A stretch of DNA of 64,000 nt from Axinella damicornis (Eukaryota; Porifera; Demospongiae; Axinellida; Axinellidae), in contig OZ007505.1 in assembly GCA_963931865.1 (NCBI GenBank), positions 18,377,457 to 18,441,456 on the forward strand, written 5' to 3'. The translations under genes were made by a program, and so were the position numbers. Shown here in pieces: positions 12,201-22,616 of the stretch. The notes beneath the pieces are model-generated. The model made no database searches. It saw only the letters and a program-made list of their open reading frames with translations, and was not told the origin of the DNA. Within the stretch, counting starts at the first letter, position 1; the number at the start of each line of letters is the position of its first letter.

Positions 12201-13483
12201 GTGTCGTAGGCTGGGTTGAACCTTTCCATCACTAGATACTGCCCATAGGGCGGGGTCCGGCTAGTGTATATAATTGTGATTCTAACTGATGGAGTTTGGC
12301 AACATGCTGGTGAGAAAGAGCAGGGCAGATGGACAGTATTGCTATGATGCTAGGTAGCTAGGCACAGCTGTGTGATGCTGGATGAAAACACAGTGACATT
12401 GTCTAGTTAGGGATGGCCAAGAATTTACCATAGTGATGTATTAGCAGGATAATTGCCAAAGAAGCTACGAACCCCCAAACCAGGCCTGCAGATCGAATGA
12501 TACTGCCTAGAAGTTCACAGACATACCTTACAGTAACCAGGAGTCAAGAAACTCGATGAAAATGAATTGCTGTTGTCGTTCTTCTCTTAAACAAACTGCA
12601 CTCCTGGTAAGTGCAACCAGTAGGGCAGACAAGCTTCGGGTCTTCCTCTCACCACTTGGACAACTCAACGGACTCTGATTGCATCCATCAGCTTGTACTT
12701 ACAGCTTGTTCACGTTTTGTTACACAACCTTACGTTAGCAATGGCGGCGAATGAGAAGACAGTGGAAGACACAAGCGCTCCTAATTCTTGTCTTTCCCTC
12801 CTAGCCATGGACCCGGTCTCCTCCTCCCTCCACCCAGCGAGTGACTCCAGTGACTCTGATGTGGAGAGTGCTCCCTCCAGCGAGGGACAGGCAAGTAGCT
12901 CTGAATCAAGGTATGCCAGTGTCACTGCAGTGTACATAAATAAGATGCATGAAGTGTAGCACAATATTATTGCAGCCTTATTTCCTGCCTGTGTTAGGAG
13001 CACGATGACCAGATACATTTGCAAGCACAAAATTGTTATCCGCTCATTGTCTTTTGCTAACCAGTCAGCTTGCTATTGTCTTCCCTAGCGAGTCTTCACT
13101 GGATATGGATTCTAGCAATTCTGGGGGAGCAGAAGGTGAGAGAAGAGAGAGGCTGAAGAAGAAACGTCAGCGGAAGAGGAAGCGCCGGTGGCTGGCAAGG
13201 GCAGAGCTGGACCACGCCCAGCGCAAGAGGTTGCGGAGGGGGAGGATTGTCCAGTTCCCCCTGGAGGAGCAGGGGAAGTGGGTGACGGTGCTGTCCCACC
13301 AAATATGCACACTTCCATCCCCAGGCTACCGGGACAAAGGGTGAGGAAACGTTTGTGCAAGTATGCCATGTTTATGAGGAGGAGCCTCGTTCCCTAGCCG
13401 TTCCCACCACCAGCATTCTGTATGCAAAATGCAGCGGAGGAAGGCTGGGAGATCTGGTCACATGTAATGATGTCAGGTAGACA

Positions 13484-13527
<44 letters not shown>

Positions 13528-13758
13528 CCCAACTGTTATAATATTGTTTTGCGCCGATCCGTCCTTAGCATTGTGAACCATGGACGCCGACTTACAAGCA
13601 CTGGCATTGACATTCTTCATTGGGCACTGCCCCCTTTGTGTCGTACAGAATATGATTGGCTAATGTGCTCCTTTTAATCATGTGATGTGGTACTCCCGAG
13701 TCATAATTGTTACATCACACATGCACACACACACACCCACATGCACACACACGCACGC

Positions 13759-13791
<33 letters not shown>

Positions 13792-16179
13792 TGCACACAC
13801 ACGCACGCACACGCACGCACACACACGCACACACACACACACAGCTCAAAACTGATGCGAAAGCTCAGTATTGTCTCCTACTTCAGTCCCCTGGTTGCCA
13901 TGCCAGCTTGTATGCCACACCCCCTCAGGAACTTTCTGCAGTCCGTCCCTCCCCTCGAGGTGCCCTGGAGTGACATTGCAGTGCACGTACTGCACAGGAA
14001 AGTGAGCCATCCGGCTGTGCTCAATGGCATCTAGATGGGCAATAGCCAGGCTTGAGTCCAGAATGTGGCTCCCTGAATTTGGTTGAACCTTTGTTGTCAG
14101 TTTTAGTTCTCTGACTGCATGGTCACCCCAACCAGACACAGCTGCAATTCTGCTCCCACGATACAATGAACATCACCATGCCAGTTGACCTGTCTTGACC
14201 TCTCTCTCCAGGTTCCCAACAGCCAGGTGCTCTATGCCATGAATGGACAGTTTGTAGCCCTTGGTAGAGTGGACCCAGCAGAGGTATGACTATACTGTGT
14301 TGAGTTTAACTCTGTCTGAATGGTGGATGTCTTCACTGTGCTAGCTCGTCCAAGAGCACCCAGATGTGATGAAGTTTGTGAAGTCCAGAGCTCCCCTCAT
14401 TGATTTCCTGGGTCTTGGTGAGTGTCTGTGCATGTGTTTGTGTGGTCAGTTTGTTTGTGTGTGGGTGTGTATGTGTGGGTTGGTATTTGTGATTGTGATG
14501 TGTGTTTGTATGTCTGTGTGAGAGTGTGTGCATGTTTGTGCATGAGTTTATGAGTGTGCATCTCTGTGATCATGGTATACATAGGCACAACAACACTTAT
14601 GTCTTGATCTATGTGCAGCAGTGTGCTGTGTTACAGGACAATGTTGTGCAATACCCCAGGTCTGCTGCGAGGAGTGGATCAAGAAAGGAGGGTACTCTAC
14701 CTCACGACACCAGAGGGTGCACAGAGACTCACCCAGGTCAACATCCTAGTGGCTGGGAACAACGACAGCCCTGACTTCATGGTCAGCCCGAGCCAGGTAT
14801 GACTGCATTGATTGTGTGGACTACTAGACAGATGATAATCATCAGGAGGCAAGCTTGAGCGAGACCTGTTCTGGGAATGGGAGAAGGATGAACGCTGTTC
14901 AAAGTATGTACCAGTTTTCACCTGATCACAACGTATGAAGTGTGAAGACGTACTGACATGGATAGCCTCGATGAAGAGCTTGTGCAGGGACATGGCTACA
15001 AGCAATGCTAGGTTAAGTCCTGGTGTCTCTGGACATGAGTGTGCATGGGTCCCCTTCACTCGTCTGCCTTATATCTTGCCTCTCCGAAGCAGTCTGTTCA
15101 GCTATTTCCATGTGCAGCATGCAACATCATATGAGAACGCATCATGTAAAAATGGAACATTAGGCACATCTTAATGTGGGGAATTGTCCAAATTGTGTAA
15201 AAATGTATTAACAAGTGAAGACTTGATGTGTCTCGGCACGACTTGGTATCAGCTAGAATCATGCAGAGGACATGGCAGCTGCTTAACCCTTTATTATGAC
15301 TGCAAAACCTGTTAGCTATGAGACTTTCAGCTTAAGTGAGCGTCAATATCCTTGGAGGTTCTGTGTGAGCAAGGGGTGGGTCAGGAATGTTCACCCAAAG
15401 GGTGAAAGCAGTATGGTCGTGTCTGGGCTTGATGTTTAGTCAACACCTTGGCCAATTCTTTTCAGCACTTATCTATATAGCTAGCTAGCTAGCTAGCTAG
15501 AGCTGAGTGAGCTAATTAGTATGCGCTTGGGATGGCAGCACACTGGATGAGTGAGTATTCATTGTCCTGAATTAAGTACTATAGGTACTCAGTCTTGATA
15601 AGAGGATTCATGAGCAGCCATGCAAACCCATAATCACTTTTGAAGATCTACTTGCAGGCTATAAATATGTTTGACACCCTATTAAGAGTGTAGAGCATGC
15701 AGCACTTACGTGGGCGCATTGCGAAAAGCGACGTACGTACCACGTACGTACCTACGCATCCAGCACTTCGGTGCCGAGACAAAAATTGAAAAAATGCCTC
15801 AAATTCTAAATCCAGAACCTTCTAAAACACATTTTGTAGGGACTCCTACCCTGGGGGGTGCCAACTGGGATTTGTGCCTAATGGTCCATTTTTACTTGAT
15901 ACACACATATTATAATACAGAAGGACAAACAATACTAACAAAAGTCAAAATCAAGGTGGAATGGTGGCAAACGAAGGGTACAAGCAAATAGTCAGCAGCC
16001 AATGAAAATGCCAGTGTGGGGCTTGCTCAAGCTTGCCCCAATAATAGTTGTAGTAAACCTAGTGAGATAGTTACTTCTTTTGTTTACATTTCCAGGGCAG
16101 CCCAAGTGACGGCAAGTGGCCCTACTACAGCAGAACTTTCCAGAACTGCCCACTAGGGGCCCTGACCTGGACGCAGTAG
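9216..16179 (+). CDS. NOL9: Polynucleotide 5'-hydroxyl kinase NOL9/Grc3
   Basis: Fifteen exons join in phase into 696 residues, close to the usual ~700: 9216-9317, 9495-9908, 9985-10014, 10257-10341, 10974-11055, 11184-11315, 11400-11548, 11623-11838, 12805-12910, 13089-13340, 13845-14001, 14212-14283, 14345-14417, 14660-14796, 16096-16179. NOL9 phosphorylates RNA 5'-OH ends in the nucleolus and acts with LAS1L in ITS2 processing. Visible motifs are Walker [10 protein letters not shown] (about residues 218-226), [44 protein letters not shown], then the C-terminal [14 protein letters not shown] and [17 protein letters not shown]. Exons 9-10 add about 119 residues, acidic/Ser-rich then Lys/Arg-rich, between the kinase and C-terminal parts. 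Starts at 9102, 9216 or 9225 are all in frame; 9216 is a compromise. Broken copies lie downstream. Confidence 0.94.
10167..10230. mobile_element. TAGYCTCG fold-back element in NOL9 intron 3
   Basis: It starts TAGCCTCGTTTCCAGGTGC and ends GCACCTGGGAACGAGGCTA. Flanks ATGTACGTG and ATGTATGTT match at 7 of 9. The NOL9 pseudogene at 16.5 kb lacks it at the matching place. Confidence 0.75.
10391..10811 (+). mobile_element. Non-autonomous element with Helitron-like 3' end (copy A)
   Basis: It begins TACCCCGTGCGCATGCGC. Near the 3' end are GCGCACGGGGTA, the hairpin GTGCTC-TGCT-GAGCAC (10790-10805) and then CTCTAG followed by T. Hairpin plus CTAG/T resembles a Helitron terminus, although the hairpin-to-CTAG spacing is shorter than usual. 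Copy B is at 51896-52336. It lies in NOL9 intron 4. Confidence 0.55.
10925..10946. repeat. poly-C tract
   Basis: 22 C residues lie just upstream of the NOL9 P-loop exon acceptor. Confidence 0.9.
11977..12016. mobile_element. TAGYCTCG-related fold-back element
   Basis: Diverged ends TAGCATCGTTCCCA and GAGAACGAGGCTA are flanked by CATCATCAT and CATCATTCA. It lies in NOL9 intron 8. Confidence 0.55.
12093..12134. mobile_element. 42-bp palindrome flanked by a 7-bp direct repeat
   Basis: Arms CATAGATATTAGAGTCCACG and complement surround a 2-nt centre. The direct repeat GCAACAC stands on both sides, which suggests insertion of a minimal palindromic element. It lies in NOL9 intron 8. Confidence 0.55.
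13488..13522. repeat. poly-G tract
   Basis: About 35 G residues in NOL9 intron 10; the length is likely unreliable. Confidence 0.9.
13716..13843. repeat. (CA)n running into the NOL9 exon 11 acceptor
   Basis: An imperfect CA/CG-CA tract ends in ACACACAG at 13844, the acceptor of exon 13845-14001. Confidence 0.9.
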
Positions 16180-16429
16180 CTCTCATAACATACGTTTTGT
16201 ATCCTCCCTATCCCACCATCCATGACCAGCCCCTCCCTCTTGGAATGAAACAAGGGGTGGGGCTGAGGCGATTCAAAATTTCCATTATCAGTTGAACAAT
16301 TTGACTCTCCATTTTGCATTACATCACTGCTAATAATTATTGTAGAAACCGGTATATCAATTCTCAAATGAGATAGGAATGCCTGCCTTAATTAGCTTCT
16401 GCTCACCCAGTACGTGCTATGCTGCAGTC

Positions 16430-17190
16430 ACCACTGGAGGTAGCCTCGTTCCCAGGCGCTCGGTTATGGAGCACCTGGGAATGAGGCTACACTGGAGGCA
16501 GAGTACACTGTGTATGTGGTATGTTTCAACCACTTCATTCCAGGTGTTGCATGCTAGGAAACAGAAATATGACTCCCATTCACATTCCTCCTCTGTTCTG
16601 GTGTCACTGTGTCTGGCCTGGGACCTCCTGGCCCATTCCTGCAAGTGGTATGGGTTCAGGAGATGGGTGTGGTTAGCTGATGAGCATTTGCTCTTGTGCT
16701 GTAAGAGAATAATTGTTGTTTGTGTGTGTGTAGGTGTGGTGGTGATGGTGTGTTGAGATGTCAGAAAAGGAAATTCAATGCTGTGGAGATTTCTGTTCAA
16801 CTACATGTTTCTCACATCTGCACATGTATGCAAATTAAAGGTACGTTGTATTTCTTGAATGTGACGTAGACAGATGGAGTTCACAGTGCCCGGTGTGGTC
16901 TCCCTCCACACCCTCTCCTCCCTTGTCTTCAGATTCCCCTACACCCACCAGCAGCTCCCGGAGAAGTGAGGAGAAACTGACTCCCTTCAGACAAAGTGTG
17001 GACTATGTCCGCACCCTCCCTCCCCTTACTGCGGAGTACATGAGCATCACCCTGGGCATGACCAGAACAACCTCCCCACCCCTTTAGGAGGATCACCAAG
17101 TATAGATACATCCCAGGTGAGCCTAGCACAACCTGACCCTCACAGTCACTAGCTGTGACTGACCTGCCCATATATGGTCTATCTGCATCC
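16430..17190 (+). pseudogene. NOL9 duplicate fragment (introns and exons 4-8), broken
   Basis: It matches NOL9 from about 10125 to 11900, including intron sequence, so it is an unprocessed DNA copy. Exon 4 is recognisable at 16543-16645. The P-loop exon (16731 on) has TGA in the Walker region and a changed lysine codon. Exon 6 is present, but exon 7 and part of exon 8 are deleted, with GAGAAACTGA joined directly to CTCCCTTCAG. No functional kinase could be made. Confidence 0.9.
16441..16489. mobile_element. TAGYCTCG fold-back element with exact duplication and empty site
   Basis: It starts TAGCCTCGTTCCCAGGCGC and ends CACCTGGGAATGAGGCTA. CACTGGAGG flanks it exactly on both sides. Intact NOL9 intron 3 has a single CACTGGAGG at the homologous place (10130-10138) and no element, so this is a paralogous empty site. 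Confidence 0.93.
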
Positions 17191-17209
17191 TCTGTTGGGA
17201 CTATATACG

Positions 17210-17266
17210 TAGCCTCGTTCCCAGGCTAGCTGTTCACCCTCGCACAATAGCCTGGGAATGCGGCTA
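17210..17266. mobile_element. TAGYCTCG fold-back element
   Basis: It starts TAGCCTCGTTCCCAGGCTA and ends AGCCTGGGAATGCGGCTA. The flanks are diverged and no clear duplication is visible. Confidence 0.7.
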
Positions 17267-17747
17267 CTATTGGGACCTGCGTGAAGTGGTATGATCATGA
17301 GTCGGTTATGTCAGTGTTGTGGCATTGCTGATGAGTATTTTACTTCCAGCTGAGCCTGAATTATGATTCCAGGTTTTTGTGATTATGGAAACTACATGCT
17401 GGATGCTGGCATATACTGTAATATGATTATGCATGAAGCTGAAATTCATAGAGATGCTTATGCAATCACATGATTCCATCTTGCCATATATAGTGCCCTG
17501 GTATTTCTTCCTGCCATTGTGCAATTTGTGGGTGGTTTTAGTATAAGCTACATTTTTGAATTTGAGAAGTCAGAGCTGCTTGGTGAAGTAGTTCAAGTCA
17601 AGTTTGCTTTTGATTCTGAGAAGTTGATAACACCTGGAATCTCCGGTATCCAAGAAAGGTGGGTGGTTCAGTTTGTACTGTGGTACTATACATGTCACAG
17701 TCACTGCCCTTGCCTAGCTACTGTTTTCAATAAGATCCTGCATAGTA

Positions 17748-18275
17748 TACCGTAGAGACTGGTTAATAGGCGCATGCGCTTATCGCATGCAGCAGCAAGA
17801 AAGTATGCGCTTATTATGAGTATACGCTTATTAGCGCTATAGCGGTAACGGATCCCGACCATGGCAAGCTGACGAAGATGCTGTGAGCGATGTCATCATA
17901 TCTACAAGGGAGTATGGTCCCGTACTGCATGTCGGTGGCGAGATTCTTCAACTTACACACGAGGACAGAAACGATGGCTGCGCCGTCCATTTTGCCACAG
18001 TGTGTGCCTTGGGCCGGGAACGGAGAGCGATGGTAGTAGGCTACGTCCCTCGAGAGTTGTCATGTAAGTGTTCGCTATCCAGCGTAGCTTTGAGAGTGTG
18101 CTTCTGCACGATCTGTCGTAGTGTCTCGCTAACTCGCGAACAAAAATCGACATGTCAGCATTTTTTTAGGCGTATGCGCTAATTAATTGATACGTAAGGA
18201 CAAGAAGGAAGTATGCGCTTATTTAAAATTATGCGCTTAATAGCTGCATGCGCCTATTAACCGGTCTCTACGGTA
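17748..18275 (+). mobile_element. MITE-like element with 28-bp inverted ends in a TA site
   Basis: Ends TACCGTAGAGACTGGTTAAT and its near-complement (one mismatch over about 28 bp) lie at 17748 and 18275. The related flank of kinase gene 2 (24195-24235) lacks the element. Subterminal ATGCGCTTAT-type motifs repeat several times. A TA duplication is likely. Confidence 0.85.
17883..18182 (+). CDS. 99-residue reading frame inside the MITE, HIRAN-like
   Basis: The frame contains EDRNDGCAVHF and, later, MVVGYVPRELS. This resembles the HIRAN pattern 'E-x-NP-D-x-AV ... VGHVPR', a DNA-end-binding fold that I believe is common in repetitive sponge sequences. It could be a captured or relict domain rather than an expressed gene. 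No transposase motif is visible. Confidence 0.3.
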   Translation: MSDVIISTREYGPVLHVGGEILQLTHEDRNDGCAVHFATVCALGRERRAMVVGYVPRELSCKCSLSSVALRVCFCTICRSVSLTREQKSTCQHFFRRMR

Positions 18276-18276
18276 T

Positions 18277-18330
18277 GGCAAGAGCACATAAGTAGGTCGC
18301 ACCCACCACCTACTTATCCGCTCTTGTATG
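18277..18330. repeat. Short fold-back next to the MITE
   Basis: CAAGAGCACATAAGTAGGT is inverted as ACCTACTTATCCGCTCTTG around a short loop. The kinase gene 2 flank lacks it. Confidence 0.7.
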
Positions 18331-18472
18331 ATATGGTTACGCCAGTGGTATATACCATTGAGAGTTCAGTTGAGGGTACTAATGCAGCTAACGTATTAAC
18401 CATGTCATTATAGGCAGACATCTTATTCCTCTGCAACATACACATTTATATGTTGCAGGTAGCATAATTATA

Positions 18473-18998
18473 TGTTGTACAAGTAGCTGAGCTCGCTTCG
18501 CTCGCTCAGCTACTTCCCCCTCGTTCGCCTACCGTGCGTAATCCGGTGCCGGACAGCTCTCTGTGCAGACTGCAGAGCTGCTTCCCGATTGCATCCGCTT
18601 CAGCTGCTGCTCGCCGTTTGCGTCCGCGCTTCAGCTGCTGCTCTCGGGCCCGATTGCAGCATCCGCTTCAACTGCTGCTCCCCCTTTGCCTCCGCCTCCA
18701 GCTGCTGCTCCCCGATTGCGCCCGCTTCATCTCATCTGCTGCTCACCGCTTGCATCCGCTTCAGCTGCTGCTCCCGATCGCGTCCACTTCGGCTGCTACT
18801 CCCCGATTGCGCTTGCTGGATTCCAGCCAATGCCTGGACCCAAAGTTCTCGAACATTCTTCGCGAAGTTCGAGGTTCAGTAAATAAATTAAAGTACGAAG
18901 GTCGCGCGTCACTATAGTCTAGTCCCGCCCCATGAACATCCCACTTCCGTCACTCACACACACACAGACACACGTTAAAATCTTATTGTATTGATGAT
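18473..18998. mobile_element. Insertion with minisatellite in the kinase gene 1 flank
   Basis: Relative to the flank of kinase gene 2 (24345-24358), about 525 bp is inserted. It includes the hairpin GCTGAGCTCGC-TTCG-CTCGCTCAGC and a degenerate minisatellite. The boundaries are approximate. Confidence 0.5.
18585..18815. repeat. Degenerate minisatellite (CGCTTCAGCTGCTGCTC-type unit)
   Basis: Eight or so imperfect copies of a roughly 24-36-bp unit with core GCTTCAGCTGCTGCTCCC are visible. Ser/Ala-rich reading frames across it are repeat artefacts. Confidence 0.8.
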
Positions 18999-19019
18999 AG
19001 CTGTAGCCTGAGGTTGCAG

Positions 19020-19492
19020 GGCCGTCGGAAGCACAGAGGAAGTGGTAAGGCCAATGTGCAGCACTAGCACGCGTATAACGCATGCTAGCTAGGGGGGTGT
19101 GGGGGCATGCCCCCCCAGGAGATATTCATGCTCTCTGTGGCTACTTTTAGAGCCTTCTGTGATAAAAGCACACATCTGTTGCACACACACCAATACAGTT
19201 CTTCATCGTAGTGTAGCCACTTTCAACGAGAAAACCTCTGAGGTTGAACAATCTCTTCATAACGCTTTTTTCCCCGAATTCGCGCTTTGGAAACTTGAAG
19301 GACAAGGGCTGATGAGGTTTTCCGCAAGTAAAGGAGTTGGTAGCTTCGCTTAGAAATACTTTGACAGTGACATTTTCATACTATTATACACTAAAATTAA
19401 TTGCACGTGCTCGCGCATGCATTCTATTTATAAACAACGTCTCGAAAAAGTGGTGCGGCCATAGCCGCACCGGCCGCACCGCTTCCGACGGC
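19020..19492. mobile_element. MITE-like insertion with GGCCGTCGGAAGC ends
   Basis: GGCCGTCGGAAGC at the left and GCTTCCGACGGCC at the right form inverted ends. The matching flanks of the other kinase genes (24361, 28341) read straight through GAGGCTGCCA without it. Confidence 0.75.
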
Positions 19493-19635
19493 CTTGGATT
19501 GCCATATGCATGAGTGGCTGACATGACATGTAATACACGGTTGAATCTATACTGTAGCTGAAACAATGCTGATACACCCTCGATGCCTTTTGGCTGTGTA
19601 GCTATAGCATCTTGTGCATAAGATCGTGATTACCA

Positions 19636-20052
19636 TAGTGTACGTATCAAGTGCCCACCACGTATCAAGCGCCCACCCCCCTCTTCACGCGAAAGTTACT
19701 GCACAGGGTCCAAAAGCAGTGTAGTAAGGGCCCACCCATCACAAAAGTTTTGAGCAGCATTTCTTAACCTCTGGGCGAGGTTGTGCATTCAAAAAGGCCG
19801 TGAAGTATGAACTATGGCGTGCTTTAAAGACCGCGATCAATTTCTATACGTGAAAATGGACTTATATATTCATAGCCGGTCATTGATATTCACAGCTTTG
19901 TTGTTTATACAGTGCTGAATGGGTGGGCGAGCGGATACTACATACCTAAGTAGTCTGAGTACGCATCTAGAGCCCACCCCCCTGTTCAGCGGCGTTCTGT
20001 TGTCCCCAAACCCTGGGCGCTTAATACGTACTCTACTCTACTCTACTCTACG
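19636..20052. mobile_element. Insertion with GTACGTATCAAGTGCCC ends upstream of kinase gene 1
   Basis: The left end GTACGTATCAAGTGCCC is inverted at the right as GGGCGCTTAATACGTAC, followed by a short TCTAC pentamer array. It is absent from the equivalent flank of kinase gene 2 (24490-24510). Confidence 0.65.
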
Positions 20053-20100
20053 GTATAACTTACAGTTAATAATTACTGCTCACTCACAGGTCTTGAAGAC

Positions 20101-22353
20101 ATGGCTCAGCAACCCCAGCCCCAGTACGACTTCCACTATCAAAATGTTGAACTCATCAAATCCGAAAGTCTTGGGATCGGGTCATATGGAGCTGTCTGCA
20201 AGGCCATGTGTGATGACCTCCCCTGTGCCGCTAAAATCCTCCACCCCGCCCTCTTTCAGTTTACCGCCCCTGGAACAACAAGTGTCATGCGAAAGTTTGA
20301 GCAAGAGTGTCGCCTTTTGAGTGCCATAAAGCACCCACACATTGTCCAGTATTTGGGCACTTGTCGTGATCCTGAATCGAGGTTGCCAGTGCTCCTAATG
20401 GAGTTAATGGATGAAAGTTTGACACGATTTCTGGAGCGAACCCAAGAGCCACTCCCCTACCACACTGAGGTGAATCTGTGCCATGACATATTGCTGGCCC
20501 TTTCCTACCTTCACTCAAATGGTATAGTCCATCGGGACCTCTCAAGCAACAACGTGCTGCTGATAGCAGGCAGCAGGGCCAAAGTGACAGACTTCGGAAT
20601 GGTGAAGCTTTACGATGTGAACCGCAGCACAGCCCACCTCACCCCCCTCACTCTGTGCCCTGGCACAGTTGCATACATGTCCCCAGAAGCATTAGGGGAG
20701 CCCCCTGTTTACACTCGCAAGCTGGACTCCTTTTCCCTCGGTGTTCTGGGTGTGCAGATTATGACCCGACAGTTTCCAGACCCTGGGAATCGTTTCAAGG
20801 TCATGGAAATCAGTGACCCAAGGATTCCTTCTGGTAGAGTTCAGGTTGAAGTTGCCGAAGTTGAACGTCGTCAATCACACATCAGCCTGATCAACCCAGA
20901 CCATCCCTTACTGCCTGTTGCCCTGGACTGTCTAAAGGACAAAGACAGAGAAAGGCCATCTTGTCACGAGCTTTGTGGTCGCATATCCACACTGAAAGCA
21001 TCTCCGATGTACACTAACAGTGTTCAGCAATCTCCAACACAGAGTGATCAAGCCAACAGAGAGAGGGAAGTACAACAGTCGCAGCAGATCCATGACCTTC
21101 AGCAGCAGCTGCAAGGGCAGCAACTACAAAACCAACAACAACAGCAGCAGATTGATCTGCTCACTGCAAACACTGACCAGCTGCGAACACAGCTCACCAG
21201 CAAAAATGAGCAACTATCTGGTAAAAACCACCAGCTACAGCAGAAAGAAGCAGCCATAGCCACACTTCAGTATGAAATTCAGCAACTCCAAGAACAGCTG
21301 CAATCCAGTGAGCAGGTGACTGCAGAGTTTCAGCAAAACCTCATTAAGACGGAGGAGACAGTTCGAGATCAGCAGAGGCAAATCCAGGAGCAGCAACAGC
21401 TAATGAGGCAGAGAGGTGCTAGTTGTGCAGCAGTAAGTGGGGGTAGCATCAAGCTAAGGTGGAGTGGTGGCAGGAGGGCACCACGTAAGATATGTGGGGA
21501 GGCAGCTGCTGTGAATGGGAGTATAGCTTATTTCCTACCAGGGGACAAAGGGAAGTACTGTATATTATTGACCTATGACTCCGCAAAGAACAATTGGTCT
21601 GAACTTCCCAGGTGTCCTAACAGTGACTTCAGCTTGGCAGTTGTCAACAACCTCATCACTGCCATTGGTGGGCTGACATCAAGTTATGAATATACCAGCT
21701 CACTCCTCAGCCTCACTGATAAGGAATGGATGAAGCAGTTTCCCCCCATGCCAACCAAGCGCTGGGGTATTGTTGTAGTGTGCAGTGACAGGTCTCTGGT
21801 GGTGGCAGGAGGAACAGGAGAAGGACGCAAGAGACTGAGTACTGTCGAAGTAATGGACACGGAGACCCGACAGTGGTCCACAGCCAGCAGCCTCCCACAC
21901 CCACTCTACCGAGCAACTGCAACACTCAGTGGAGACCAGATTTACATGCTGGGAGGATTTCGAACTCGAGAATATTCTAAGTCAGTTTTCACCTGCCCAC
22001 TGGCTGCCCTCCTTGAATCTTGTCAGTCCAAATCCCTGGAAGCACGTTTGTCATTAGCTAGTGGACCTAAAGTGTGGCACCAGCTAGCTGATACCCCATC
22101 TACCCTCTCCGCATGTGCCTCACTGCATGGACGACTGCTGGCAGTGGGTGGGGAGGATTCAGATAGAAAAGAGACATCTGCCATTCGTGCGTACAACATG
22201 ACAACCAACTCCTGGGAGATCGTCAGTCACATGGCAACTCCTCGATCTTTGTGTCTTGTGGCAGTTTTATCTCACAATGAACTCATGGTAGTGGGTGGCT
22301 ATATTACACAAACCGAACGAACTGACTCAATAGAGATTGCCACCATTGTTTAA
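20101..22353 (+). CDS. Kinase/coiled-coil/Kelch protein, copy 1
   Basis: One uninterrupted frame of 750 residues. Residues ~20-295 are a protein kinase: GIGSYGAV loop, Lys45 in CAAKIL, HRDLSSNN (Asp146, Asn151), DFG 164-166, SPE in place of APE at 194-196, and RPSC near the end. All catalytic residues are present, in the style of tyrosine-kinase-like enzymes. Residues ~305-470 are Gln-rich coiled coil (QQLQ heptads). Residues ~475-750 form Kelch repeats (AIGG, VVAGG, YMLGG, LAVGG, MVVGG), expected to make a propeller. There is no signal peptide or membrane segment, so it is cytosolic. CACAG/GTCTTGAAGAC directly before the ATG resembles a splice acceptor in all four copies, so an upstream 5' exon is likely. 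Confidence 0.93.
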   Translation: MAQQPQPQYDFHYQNVELIKSESLGIGSYGAVCKAMCDDLPCAAKILHPALFQFTAPGTTSVMRKFEQECRLLSAIKHPHIVQYLGTCRDPESRLPVLLMELMDESLTRFLERTQEPLPYHTEVNLCHDILLALSYLHSNGIVHRDLSSNNVLLIAGSRAKVTDFGMVKLYDVNRSTAHLTPLTLCPGTVAYMSPEALGEPPVYTRKLDSFSLGVLGVQIMTRQFPDPGNRFKVMEISDPRIPSGRVQVEVAEVERRQSHISLINPDHPLLPVALDCLKDKDRERPSCHELCGRISTLKASPMYTNSVQQSPTQSDQANREREVQQSQQIHDLQQQLQGQQLQNQQQQQQIDLLTANTDQLRTQLTSKNEQLSGKNHQLQQKEAAIATLQYEIQQLQEQLQSSEQVTAEFQQNLIKTEETVRDQQRQIQEQQQLMRQRGASCAAVSGGSIKLRWSGGRRAPRKICGEAAAVNGSIAYFLPGDKGKYCILLTYDSAKNNWSELPRCPNSDFSLAVVNNLITAIGGLTSSYEYTSSLLSLTDKEWMKQFPPMPTKRWGIVVVCSDRSLVVAGGTGEGRKRLSTVEVMDTETRQWSTASSLPHPLYRATATLSGDQIYMLGGFRTREYSKSVFTCPLAALLESCQSKSLEARLSLASGPKVWHQLADTPSTLSACASLHGRLLAVGGEDSDRKETSAIRAYNMTTNSWEIVSHMATPRSLCLVAVLSHNELMVVGGYITQTERTDSIEIATIV

Positions 22354-22450
22354 CACCCTTTCCTCCTGAAATGTAATTAAAAATGTATTTTATGGAGCAA
22401 TTGCATGCTACCCATTTTGTACTACAGTAACATCAGAAAGGGATCAGTCC

Positions 22451-22527
22451 TAGCCTCGTTCCAGGCCTTCCACACCTCCAGCTTTTGATCGCTTCCAGAT
22501 CGCTTTGATCGCCTGGGAACGAGGCTA
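22451..22527. mobile_element. TAGYCTCG fold-back element
   Basis: It starts TAGCCTCGTTCCAGGC and ends GCCTGGGAACGAGGCTA. Flanks GATCAGTCC and GACCAGTCC match at 8 of 9. Confidence 0.85.
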
Positions 22528-22616
22528 GACCAGTCCACCTTTCACTTTTGTTATGATACACAAGGCCATGGAAACGTCAATACCTTGATTCAGAGCTACT
22601 TGCCTGTGGAGGGAGG

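Larger units (their letters stand above)
16180..17747. other. Spacer with NOL9 pseudogene; no intact gene
   Basis: The spacer holds the NOL9 fragment at 16430-17190, two small fold-back elements, and from about 17280 the start of the duplicated 5' flank shared by the kinase genes (compare 23640-24530). Confidence 0.7.

Noticed and set aside
14611..14659. Start of NOL9 exon 14 at the earlier TTACAG acceptor
   Set aside because: It gives the wrong phase after the 14417 donor; the acceptor ACCCCAG at 14659 keeps phase and the conserved LLRGVD sequence.
18534..18917. Three overlapping Ser/Ala/Leu-rich frames
   Set aside because: They are all products of the GCTTCAGCTGCTGCTC minisatellite.
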